DNA of 14,432 nucleotides from UBA7803 sp041686955 (GCA_041686955.1 JAWLCV010000091.1:1-14432), one strand, 5' to 3'. Counted from the first letter of the stretch, positions 7,383 to 13,818 are shown. Translations and numbers: made by a program. The notes: generated by a model from the sequence alone, not told the origin.

Positions 7383-7730
7383 CAGGACTTTCGGCAACTC
7401 GAGGTGTGGCAGAAGGCGCACCGGCTGGTGCTGGCCCTGTACCGGGTGACGGCGGGCTTCCCTCCGTCTGAGCGATATGGTCTGCAGACCCAGATACGGC
7501 GATCTGCCGCGTCTATCCCAGCCAATCTGGCGGAAGGTTGCGGCCGACGGGGCGATGCCGACTTCGCGCGCTTCTGCATCATCGCCCGCGGCTCGGCCAG
7601 TGAACTCGAGTATCACCTGCTCCTCGCCCGGGACCTCGGTCTCATTCCGCCGGATCGTTATCAGCAGGTTGCGCCGCAAGTGGTTGGAGTGAAGCAGATG
7701 CTCTCGAAGTTGGTGCAGAGGTTGGGGTGA
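7380..7730 (+). CDS. Four-helix bundle protein, S23/IVS-encoded family
   Basis: A 116-residue protein of the family first seen in intervening sequences of 23S rRNA genes (S23-like). Relatives include the Avd accessory proteins of diversity-generating retroelements. The family N-terminus DFRQLEVWQKAHRLVL is complete only if translation begins at CTG 7380, which has GAGG 7 bases upstream. Starting at GTG 7404 would remove the first eight conserved residues. The hallmark segment ERYGLQTQIRRSAASIPANL and the following AEGCGRR are intact, as are the Arg/Ser-rich helix 3 (FARFCIIARGSASELEYHL) and the C-terminal helix. These proteins form pentameric basic bundles thought to bind nucleic acid, but the function is unknown. 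No 23S rRNA or reverse transcriptase lies nearby. Instead the gene sits between arrays B and C of GCTNTCC heptamers, with C starting 10 bp behind its stop. Confidence 0.85.
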   Translation: MQDFRQLEVWQKAHRLVLALYRVTAGFPPSERYGLQTQIRRSAASIPANLAEGCGRRGDADFARFCIIARGSASELEYHLLLARDLGLIPPDRYQQVAPQVVGVKQMLSKLVQRLG

Positions 7731-7739
7731 TGGAGTTGC

Positions 7740-7770
7740 GCTGTCCGCTATCCGCTATCCGCTTTCCGCT
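7740..7770 (+). repeat. GCTNTCC heptamer array C
   Basis: Four perfect heptamers, GCTGTCC, GCTATCC, GCTATCC and GCTTTCC, plus a closing GCT. It lies 10 bp after the stop of the four-helix-bundle gene, in the same orientation as array B. The right flank (GAGCCCGCG) departs from the GGAGGGGG flank of B and D. Confidence 0.85.
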
Positions 7771-7820
7771 GAGCCCGCGCGTGGCAGGAGTTGAGGCGTA
7801 AAGTCTGAGCGGTTCTCGAC

Positions 7821-7844
7821 AACCTAACAACGCGGGGTTAGGTT
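7821..7844 (+). promoter_or_regulatory. Perfect 8-bp hairpin overlapping the ribosome-binding site of the 152-residue gene
   Basis: AACCTAAC (7821-7828) pairs perfectly with GTTAGGTT (7837-7844) across an 8-base loop. The right arm contains the only Shine-Dalgarno-like bases (TAGG) before the GTG start at 7852. If transcribed, the RNA stem would hide the ribosome-binding site. The tail TTTT also fits a weak terminator for the gene on the left. Confidence 0.5.
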
Positions 7845-7851
7845 TTGTGCC

Positions 7852-8310
7852 GTGTATGTCTTGGACCCCGCAATCAGGAAAGGCACCGCGCGTCACTGGG
7901 CTCTTCCGGACCGGATCTTCTTCGGAAATGGCGCATGTCACATTCTGGCGGGTGTATTCCTGGAGCGCTTTCCGGCAGGTGGGTTCGACGCGTACTGGGT
8001 CAAACCTGCAGCGGGATTCAGCGGGAACCATGTATTCGTCACCGACGGAGAGGTCGCTTTCGACTATCACGGCTACTCCGCCCTTCCCCGCCTGCTTCGC
8101 CATCACGACAAAGTCTGGAGCTCTCGATTCCATGGCTGGACCGCGGAATCCCTTCGCGTCGACTTCCTTCTGCTGAACACCTTTGAGCTGAACGTTCGAG
8201 ACATGCGCGGTCCGGACCAGTATCCCGGCGACGTGGTCCAGCGCGCACACCGCTACCTCGACCGCATCAATCACCCCCGCCTCCGAAACAAGGCCCAGTC
8301 TCTCGTTTGA
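7852..8310 (+). CDS. Conserved hypothetical protein, 152 residues
   Basis: I recognise no named function. The soluble protein begins MYVLDPAIRKGTARHWALPDRIFFGNGACHILA and has later blocks KPAAGFSGNHVFVTDG, AFDYHGYS, RVDFLLLNT and RGPDQYPGDVVQRA. These read like a small alpha/beta protein with conserved Asp, His and Asn residues; from memory, similar orphan proteins occur in scattered proteobacteria. GTG 7852 is the only start possible, because an in-frame stop lies at 7825-7827. Its TAGG ribosome-binding site sits inside a perfect hairpin. The third-codon-position GC bias seems weaker than in pyk or the nuclease genes, a hint of transfer. The gene lies inside the segment bounded by inverted heptamer repeats, 25 bp before array D, and runs towards pyruvate kinase. 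Confidence 0.75.
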   Translation: MYVLDPAIRKGTARHWALPDRIFFGNGACHILAGVFLERFPAGGFDAYWVKPAAGFSGNHVFVTDGEVAFDYHGYSALPRLLRHHDKVWSSRFHGWTAESLRVDFLLLNTFELNVRDMRGPDQYPGDVVQRAHRYLDRINHPRLRNKAQSLV

Positions 8311-8322
8311 CCGGCGCCGCTA

Positions 8323-8367
8323 CGATCCCCCTCCAGCGGAAAGCGGACAGCGGACAGCGGATAGCGA
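8323..8367 (-). repeat. GCTNTCC heptamer array D with conserved flank, inverted relative to B and C
   Basis: On the minus strand the array reads tc, GCTATCC, GCTGTCC, GCTGTCC, GCTTTCC and GCT, followed by GGAGGGGGATCG. It fills the gap between two convergent genes: 12 bp after the stop of the 152-residue gene and 10 bp from the stop of pyk. The final part matches array B at 35 of 36 bases. Confidence 0.85.
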
Positions 8368-8381
8368 CCCCCCATCGCTAT
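8361..8381. terminator. Hairpin at the convergent end of pyk and the 152-residue gene
   Basis: ATAGCGA (8361-8367) and TCGCTAT (8375-8381) form a perfect 7-bp stem with a C-rich 7-base loop. One arm is the outermost heptamer of array D and the other includes the stop codon of pyk. There is no T-run on either side, so it is at best a weak or Rho-assisted terminator. Confidence 0.35.
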
Positions 8382-9787
8382 TCCAAGTATCTGAGCTGTA
8401 TCGCATCCGAATTCCGCTCCGCGAGCACGTCGGAGATCACCACCACCTTATCGGTCGGCGCGTATTCCTCCCGCTCGCGCAGGATCTGCAGCGCCCGCTG
8501 AAGGGTCTTTTCGGGCTCGCGGCTGAACTCGATGCGGAAGCTGTAGACCGCACGGTTCAGCGACAGGCGCCGGCGGGTCTGGCTGTGGTTGGTGAAGGCG
8601 AAGATGGGCACCCGCTGCGGGCGCGCGCTGGTGACGAGGTCGGCGGTGATGCCGCGGCGGGTGATCACCACGATGCCGACGGCGTGGATGTCCTCGGCGA
8701 GCTTCACGGCGTTGGTGGCGATGTGCTGCTTGTCGGTGTCGGCCACCAGCTCCTTCTCGTAGCCGAGCCCGGGCCAGAGCTCGGCGCGTACCGCGATCTC
8801 GTGGAGCTGCTGGACGCAGCGCACCGGGTACCGGCCCACGCTGGTCTCGCCGGAGAGCATGATGGCGTCCACGCCCTCGTAGATGGCGTTGGCCACGTCG
8901 GTGACCTCGGCGCGGGTGGGAATGGGGTTCTCGATCATGGATTCGAGCAGGTGGGTGGCGACGATGGAGCGCTTGCCCCAGTGGGCGGCCGCCTGAACGA
9001 TGCGCCGCTGCACGTTGGGCAGGTCGGCGATGTTGGTCTCGATGCCCAGATCGCCCCGGGCCACCATGACGCCGTCGGCGGCGTGGACGATGTCGTGGAT
9101 GTTGGCCACCCCTTCCTGGTCCTCGATCTTGGCGATGATCTTGATGTTCTGGCCGCGCTGGCCCAGGAGTTCCCGCAGCTCGTGGACGTCGCCCGCGCTG
9201 CGCACGAAGCTGAGTGCAATGAAGTCCACCTCGTGCTCCAGGCCGAACTCGATGTCCTTGCGGTCCTTGGCGGTGATGGCCGGAAGATTGACCCGGATGC
9301 CGGGGAGGTTCACGTGGCGGCGGCTGCCGAGCTTGCCGCCGTCGATGACCTTGCACACGAGCTGGTGCCGGCCCTTCTTCTCCAGCACCTCGAAGTTCAT
9401 CAGACCGTTGTCCACGGTGATGCGGTTGCCGACCTCGAGGACGTCCACCAGCTCCTGATAGTTCACGAGGATGGAGCTGGTCTCCACGTCACCGTCGCCG
9501 CGCACGCTCACCGTGACCACCTGCCCGGGCTTCAGGTCCATGGGCTCGTTGATCTCGCCGGTGCGGATTTCCGGGCCCTGGGTGTCCAGCAGGATGGGCA
9601 CCGGGAAGCGCACCTTGCGGTTCAGGGTCTTGATCCAGTTGATGATCTCGGCGGCGCCGCGGTGGTCCGCGTGGGACATGTTCAGCCGTACCAGGTTCAT
9701 GCCGCCGTGATACAGAGCCTCCAGCTTCTCGAAGCTGTGGGTGGCGGGGCCGATGGTGCAGATGATCTTGGTACGGCGGATGCTCAT
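8378..9787 (-). CDS. pyk: Pyruvate kinase
   Basis: A full-length 469-residue pyruvate kinase, which converts phosphoenolpyruvate and ADP to pyruvate and ATP in the cytoplasm. Visible motifs are TKIICTIGPA at the N-terminus and LVRLNMSHAD (Arg34, Asn36, Ser38). These are followed by the nucleotide/metal segment LLDTQGPEIRTGEI, the catalytic IIAKIEDQEGVANI with the phosphoryl-transfer Lys, and MVARGDLGIE. The segment ESMIENPIPTRAEVTDVANA and IMLSGETSVGRYPV follow, then the C-terminal regulatory domain. THLLESM replaces the usual TQMLESM. The ATG at 9787 overlaps the helicase stop (ATGA) and has AGGAAA about 8 bases upstream. It is therefore read as the last gene of the nuclease-helicase operon rather than next to glycolytic genes such as gap or pgk. 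An internal promoter of its own inside the helicase gene is possible but not visible to me. Confidence 0.97.
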   Translation of the reverse strand: MSIRRTKIICTIGPATHSFEKLEALYHGGMNLVRLNMSHADHRGAAEIINWIKTLNRKVRFPVPILLDTQGPEIRTGEINEPMDLKPGQVVTVSVRGDGDVETSSILVNYQELVDVLEVGNRITVDNGLMNFEVLEKKGRHQLVCKVIDGGKLGSRRHVNLPGIRVNLPAITAKDRKDIEFGLEHEVDFIALSFVRSAGDVHELRELLGQRGQNIKIIAKIEDQEGVANIHDIVHAADGVMVARGDLGIETNIADLPNVQRRIVQAAAHWGKRSIVATHLLESMIENPIPTRAEVTDVANAIYEGVDAIMLSGETSVGRYPVRCVQQLHEIAVRAELWPGLGYEKELVADTDKQHIATNAVKLAEDIHAVGIVVITRRGITADLVTSARPQRVPIFAFTNHSQTRRRLSLNRAVYSFRIEFSREPEKTLQRALQILREREEYAPTDKVVVISDVLAERNSDAIQLRYLE

Positions 9788-12135
9788 GAACCCATTTCCT
9801 GTTCCAAGCCGCGCAGTTTAGGGACCCGGCTCCCTTCCTTCCAGAAATTCCCGAGGGCGGGCCCCACCGCCGACGCCTTCACGATCCGCGGCCGCCAATG
9901 GTCGGGGAAGAACTGGGCGTAGGCCGGATCGCGAAAGCGCGGGTCGACCAGACACAGCACTCCACGGTCGCCGGGGCCGCGCAGCAGCCGCCCCGCCATC
10001 TGCAGCACCTTGACCATGGCCGGCTGCTGGTAGGCGACCACCCGGCCGTCGATCCCGGCGGCCTGGAAATGGCGCTCCAGGGCGCGCCGTGCGAGGGAGG
10101 GCGGCGGCAGCCCCACCCCCACGCAAACCACGCCGGCCAGGCGCGCCGCAGCGAAGTCCACGGACTCGCCGAACACCCCGCCGAGCACGACGAAGCCCAC
10201 CTGGGGCGGCGCGTCCGGGGCGAAGCGGGCGAGGAACGCGGCGCGCTCGTCCTCGTCCATCCCGGGGGTCTGCCGCACCACCGCCGTGTCGGGAGACAAC
10301 GCGGTGAACGCATCGGAGGCCAGGGCCAGATATTCGAACGACGGCAACGCCACCAGGTAGTGGCCGGGCTGGGCCGTAACGACCTCACGGAGCAGCGTCG
10401 CGAGCCGCGGCAGGCTGCCCTCGCGGCTGCGCAGGTAGGTAGGCACGTCGTCCACCAGCAGAACCTCGAGCTGCTCGGCGGAAAACGGGTTGCCGGCCCG
10501 CTCGGCGGGCCCGTCCGGCTCGCCGTGCAGGTGCGCGTAGAGATCCAGCGGCGACACCGTGCCGGAAAAGCGCACGTGGCCGCCGTACTCGTCGAGCCGG
10601 GCACGGATGTAGGGGGCGGGATCGAGGCAGGCCAGGCGCACCACGGTGCCCTTGCCGCCGGCCTCCCGCTCAGCGAGAAACAGGAACCGGTCCGGGTCGT
10701 ACCAGGTGTCGGAGCGAACCCAGCGGCTACAGACGAACAGCAGGTCCCGGGTGGCCGGCAGCGTCTCCAGCGAAAGCTCCAGGGTGGTCAGGGTCTCGGT
10801 GAATCGCTGCATGCTGCGCAGCAGAGGTTCCGGCCGCGGGATCGCCTGCTCGCCGTCGATCCCCGGCGGCGGCGTGAGGGCGCGAAGGGCGCGGTCCAGG
10901 GACCGGGTGCGCCGGGCCACCGGGTCCGGCTGGGGCTCCGCCAGGGCCTCCTTCACCTCGCGCCGGCGGATCTCCAACGACAGCATGTCCGCCACGCGGG
11001 GCGCGAGCTGATGGCTTTCGTCCACGAGCAGCGCCGCCTGCGGATCGTCGGCGAACCGCTGCAGGCGCACCACCGGGTCGAACAGGTAGTTGTAGTCCCC
11101 CACCACCAGGTCGCACCACAGCGCCGCATCGAGCGAAAGCTCGAAGGGACACACCTGGTGCGCGCGCGCCACCTCGGCGGTTTCCTCCGGCCCGATGGCC
11201 CGGCGCTGCAGCAGTGCCGTCACCGCGTCGCGCACGCGATCGAAGTAGCCCCGGGCGTAGGGACACGCATCCGGTTCGCAGGGCGTGTCCGGCTGGAAGC
11301 ACGCCCGCTCCTTCGCGATGAGGGTGATGTGACGAAGAAACCCGCCGCCGGGGTCCATGCGCCGGGCCGCATCCCGGGCCGCCAGCGCGCCGGTGGTGCG
11401 GCTGGTGAGGAACAGCACCCGGCGGTAGTCCGCGGCTTCCAGGGCGCGCACCGCCGGATACAGGGTGGCCGCGGTCTTGCCGCTGCCGGTGGGGGCTTCC
11501 AGCAGCAGGTGCTCCCGGTCGCGCAGCGCGCGGTACACCCGCCGCGCCATGGCCCGCTGAAACGGGCGGAACTCGGGGAACGGGAACCGAAGCGCCTGCA
11601 GCCGGCGGTCGCGGTGGCCTTCGTGGTCGCGCTGCACGGCGAGCCAGGCGTCGTAACTGGACAGGGTCTCGGCGAGAAACTCCAGCATCTCGGCCGCGCT
11701 CGCCTGCGTCTCGAAGGGCACCGACTGCAGCGTGTCCGGATGGGCGTAGACCAGCCGCAGCAGAAACCCCCGGCCGTCGTTCAGCTCCCGGGCCAGGAGC
11801 CCGGCGTAGAGCCGTGCCTGAGCCCAGTGCACCGAAGCGTGGTGGCCGTGGGCCAGGTGGGCGTCGGCCCGGGTGGTCTTGAATTCCTCCACCAGCACCG
11901 TGTCGCCGTCGAGATTGCAGCCGTCGATGCGGCCGCCGATGGTGGCCGGCTCCCCGGCCAGGACGGCCTCCAGACTCACCCCCCGTTCGCGCTGATAACC
12001 CGACTCCCGGTCCCGCTGCAGGGCTCGCTGCACCTGGATCCCCTCCTCCGCCCGCGCCCGGCCGTCGAGCCGCGCGTGCAGGTCGCCCCGGCGGTGGACG
12101 AACTCGGCCAGGGTTCGCACCGACAGCTTCAGCAC
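9784..12135 (-). CDS. ATP-dependent DNA helicase of the XPD/DinG type with N-terminal PD-(D/E)XK nuclease
   Basis: The protein has 783 residues if begun at GTG 12135. Residues 60-115 carry a Cas4/RecB-like nuclease core: GGRIDG (Asp71), VEEFK (Glu84, Lys86) and QARLY (Gln106, Tyr110). The helicase part has Walker A EAPTGSGKT (Lys220) and four Cys spaced as in the XPD iron-sulfur domain (279, 286, 291, 329). It also has the DESH Walker B (372-375), GGVFGESVDF and the motif VI sequence QMAGRLLRGPGDRG. It is expected to unwind DNA 5' to 3'. The open frame extends upstream to 12735, but those 200 residues are an Arg/Pro/Ala-rich shadow of the FAN1 gene. GTG 12135 overlaps the FAN1 stop by 7 bp with AAGG just ahead. 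The FAN1 partner points to repair of crosslinked or flapped DNA. Confidence 0.93.
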   Translation of the reverse strand: MLKLSVRTLAEFVHRRGDLHARLDGRARAEEGIQVQRALQRDRESGYQRERGVSLEAVLAGEPATIGGRIDGCNLDGDTVLVEEFKTTRADAHLAHGHHASVHWAQARLYAGLLARELNDGRGFLLRLVYAHPDTLQSVPFETQASAAEMLEFLAETLSSYDAWLAVQRDHEGHRDRRLQALRFPFPEFRPFQRAMARRVYRALRDREHLLLEAPTGSGKTAATLYPAVRALEAADYRRVLFLTSRTTGALAARDAARRMDPGGGFLRHITLIAKERACFQPDTPCEPDACPYARGYFDRVRDAVTALLQRRAIGPEETAEVARAHQVCPFELSLDAALWCDLVVGDYNYLFDPVVRLQRFADDPQAALLVDESHQLAPRVADMLSLEIRRREVKEALAEPQPDPVARRTRSLDRALRALTPPPGIDGEQAIPRPEPLLRSMQRFTETLTTLELSLETLPATRDLLFVCSRWVRSDTWYDPDRFLFLAEREAGGKGTVVRLACLDPAPYIRARLDEYGGHVRFSGTVSPLDLYAHLHGEPDGPAERAGNPFSAEQLEVLLVDDVPTYLRSREGSLPRLATLLREVVTAQPGHYLVALPSFEYLALASDAFTALSPDTAVVRQTPGMDEDERAAFLARFAPDAPPQVGFVVLGGVFGESVDFAAARLAGVVCVGVGLPPPSLARRALERHFQAAGIDGRVVAYQQPAMVKVLQMAGRLLRGPGDRGVLCLVDPRFRDPAYAQFFPDHWRPRIVKASAVGPALGNFWKEGSRVPKLRGLEQEMGS

Positions 12136-13745
12136 GCCGCCTTGAACCTCAGCACCCGGGCCCGCACCCCCAGCTCGCGCAGCCGGGCGAGCCAGATCCG
12201 CTGGGCCGGCTGAAGCTGGTCGCCGGGGCCTTTCACTTCCACCAGCTCCCAGGCGTTCCTGCCGTAGATCAGCAGCAGGTCGGGGAAGCCGGTGCGGGCC
12301 CGGGGCAGGTCGAGCAGCGTCCGGGTGGCCAGCTCCGCGATGATCGCCTGGGGCACGTTGGCGAGCAGGGCGTCGATCAGGGGTTCCGAGATGGCGCCCC
12401 AGTGGACCAGGTCGTTGGCGATCCCGCGCTTGGCCCGGCTGACCGCACGGAGCTCGGCGGCCACGGCGCCGGGGATGGCGAGCTGCCGCGCGCGGGCCGT
12501 GAGCAGGGAGCGCCGGGCCCGGACGAAATCGGGCCAGAACAGATCCCGCGGCCCCGCCTGGAACGGATGACTGAAGGCCCCGGGCACCGGCGCGAAGATC
12601 ACGTCCCAGAACAGGAGCCCGGCGAGCCCCAGGGGAAGCAGGTTCTCGAGATGCCAGCCGCGGCCGCCGTTGGCGGTGAGCAGAGCCACGGCGTGGGCCT
12701 CGATGGAAGGCGGCGTAACGTCGCGCAGCCGGCATTCGCTGATCGCGAACGATGCGCGGGAGCGCCGCCCGGAGGAACAGGCGAAACGGACGGCGAAATC
12801 CTCCTCCTCCGGGGTCCAGGGGTCCGCCCGCATCTGCTCGAGCACGTCGGCCACCGCGGCCTCGTCGCCCAACCGCCGCAGCACCCTGGCCCGGCGCTCC
12901 CGGGCCGGATGACTGGTGCTCGGTTCATAGCAGGCCAACGCCTCGCGGAGCTCGCCGCGTCGCTCGTGCCACTGCCCCAGCCGGTTGAGGACCCGGTCCC
13001 GGACCCGCTGCTCCATCCGGCTGCGGGGGGCCGGCTGCAGGATCCCTCGAATGGGCGCGGCCAGGGCCGGGGCCTCGTCCAACCGCCTCGACCAGCTCGA
13101 CAGCCGCCGGCACAGCAGATACCGGGCGAGCTGGTCGCGGCCGGCGAACGCGCGGGTATGGGGGCCGAGGGGGTAGGCCTCGTAGCGCACCATCCCCAGA
13201 TCCTGCATCACGAAGGTGGAAAGATCCCGGTGATCGCCGCCGAAGAACAGCACCAGACAGGCGGAGAAGGCCCCCCGGTCCGCCAGCCCCACCCAGGGAT
13301 GCCTCGCGGCGAGCCGTTCACGGATGGCCGCGTCCGGATACCGCGCGACGCAGCTCGCGATCCAGTCTGCCTTGGTGCGGCCCTGCACCCGCGGAAACGC
13401 CGCGTGAAGCTCCGCCCGGGTCAACAGGCCCAGCAGGGCCTCCGCCGGCGCCGCCGGGTGCAGCGCAGTGAGCCCCGCCTCGCACAGCACGTCCAGCGCC
13501 GCTGGGACGTCGCCCACCTCGCGGTAACCCAGCGAATCGAGCCGCAGCCACGGCCGGCTGCGCGAGACCAGCCGGGCGAACAGCCGCCGGGCCGGCACGC
13601 CGACCCGCCGGAAGCCCTCGATCAGCGCCCATTCCCGGTCGTCGAGCAGGTCCCGGTGGCGGCGCGCCACGTCGTCGAACAGCCGCTCCAGATTGCGGGC
13701 GTAGTAGTCGGGCGGCGGCGGTTGCTGTGGGACGAGCTGGGGCAC
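12129..13745 (-). CDS. FAN1-like VRR-NUC structure-specific nuclease
   Basis: This 538-residue protein matches bacterial Fanconi-associated nuclease 1 (the Pseudomonas aeruginosa enzyme is of similar size). It acts on 5' flaps and helps unhook DNA interstrand crosslinks. The C-terminal VRR-NUC domain holds HLEN (Glu367), LLFWDVIFAPVPGAF, GFPDLLLI (Asp489), VEVKGPGDQLQ (Glu503, Lys505) and QPAQRIW. The middle region (about 100-145) resembles the SAP-like DNA-binding part, and the region at about 255-305 is TPR-like. All four catalytic positions are present. The start is GTG 13745: no ATG exists nearby, the Shine-Dalgarno is poor, and a strong TATAAT box lies 28 bases upstream, giving a leader of roughly 20 bases. 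It is the first gene of the operon with the helicase and pyk. A LexA-like palindrome at the promoter suggests SOS control. Confidence 0.95.
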   Translation of the reverse strand: MPQLVPQQPPPPDYYARNLERLFDDVARRHRDLLDDREWALIEGFRRVGVPARRLFARLVSRSRPWLRLDSLGYREVGDVPAALDVLCEAGLTALHPAAPAEALLGLLTRAELHAAFPRVQGRTKADWIASCVARYPDAAIRERLAARHPWVGLADRGAFSACLVLFFGGDHRDLSTFVMQDLGMVRYEAYPLGPHTRAFAGRDQLARYLLCRRLSSWSRRLDEAPALAAPIRGILQPAPRSRMEQRVRDRVLNRLGQWHERRGELREALACYEPSTSHPARERRARVLRRLGDEAAVADVLEQMRADPWTPEEEDFAVRFACSSGRRSRASFAISECRLRDVTPPSIEAHAVALLTANGGRGWHLENLLPLGLAGLLFWDVIFAPVPGAFSHPFQAGPRDLFWPDFVRARRSLLTARARQLAIPGAVAAELRAVSRAKRGIANDLVHWGAISEPLIDALLANVPQAIIAELATRTLLDLPRARTGFPDLLLIYGRNAWELVEVKGPGDQLQPAQRIWLARLRELGVRARVLRFKAAC

Positions 13746-13750
13746 GGCGC

Positions 13751-13779
13751 TTGCGGTGACGGCGGCGATGGGATTATAT
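13751..13779 (+). promoter_or_regulatory. Sigma70-type promoter for the 148-residue gene
   Basis: TTGCGG (13751-13756) and TTATAT (13774-13779) are separated by 17 bases. Transcription would start near 13786, about 33 bases before the ATG at 13819. The -10 shares bases with the opposite-facing -10 of the FAN1 operon, so the two promoters would compete. Confidence 0.5.
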
Positions 13780-13802
13780 GGTCTGCGTCCCGTCGATGTG
13801 TA
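13773..13802 (-). promoter_or_regulatory. Sigma70-type promoter of the FAN1-helicase-pyk operon
   Basis: On the minus strand a perfect TATAAT (13778-13773) follows a weaker -35, TACACA (13802-13797), with an 18-base spacer. The predicted start lies near 13766, about 20 bases before the GTG of the nuclease gene. A weak -35 beside a perfect -10 is common in repressor-controlled promoters. Confidence 0.6.
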
Positions 13803-13815
13803 CGTTTGTACAGTA
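13796..13815. promoter_or_regulatory. LexA-like operator between the divergent promoters
   Basis: The sequence has GTGT, 8 bases, then ACAG, one base from the gammaproteobacterial LexA consensus CTGT-N8-ACAG. It holds the perfect palindrome TGTAC-gttt-GTACA (13799-13812) and ends in ACAGTA. It covers the -35 of the FAN1 operon and the first transcribed bases of the opposite gene, so one bound dimer could block both. Assignment to LexA is inference. Confidence 0.45.
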
Positions 13816-13818
13816 GCG

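Larger units (their letters stand above)
7223..8358. mobile_element. Possible 1.1-kb insertion bounded by 36-bp inverted heptamer repeats
   Basis: The outer ends 7223-7258 and 8323-8358 are inverted copies, identical at 35 of 36 positions. Between them lie a four-helix-bundle gene, a further heptamer array and an orphan gene whose codon use looks less strict than in the housekeeping genes around it. There is no transposase and no target-site duplication that I can see, because array length varies at the ends. It may be an element moved in trans, or simply two copies of a dispersed repeat that happen to flank these genes. Confidence 0.35.

Noticed and set aside
7380..7730. Avd protein of a diversity-generating retroelement
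   Set aside because: The fold family is related, but there is no reverse transcriptase, template repeat or variable repeat in the window.
7821..7844. Complete integron attC site
   Set aside because: The core patterns fit, but only 8 bases separate them, far below the length of known attC sites, and the inner L boxes are missing. It is kept only as a speculative finding.
7223..8358. Classical insertion sequence
   Set aside because: There is no transposase or transposase fragment and no clear target-site duplication, so the segment is recorded only as a possible element.
1869..8367. CRISPR array
   Set aside because: Units are contiguous heptamers without spacers, in short scattered arrays in both orientations, and there are no cas genes.
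8585..9922. 445-codon open frame on the plus strand opposite pyk
   Set aside because: It is antisense to an unmistakable pyruvate kinase; the product is a repetitive Val/Asp/His/Gly/Leu sequence without motifs.
9898..12213. 771-codon open frame on the plus strand opposite the helicase gene
   Set aside because: It is a shadow frame of a gene with intact Walker A, DESH and iron-sulfur motifs; its composition is low-complexity Gly/Arg/Val/Gln.
12136..12735. 200-residue upstream extension of the helicase
   Set aside because: The stretch is Arg/Pro/Ala/Gly-rich and coincides out of frame with the catalytic VRR-NUC domain of FAN1, so it is a shadow, not part of the helicase.
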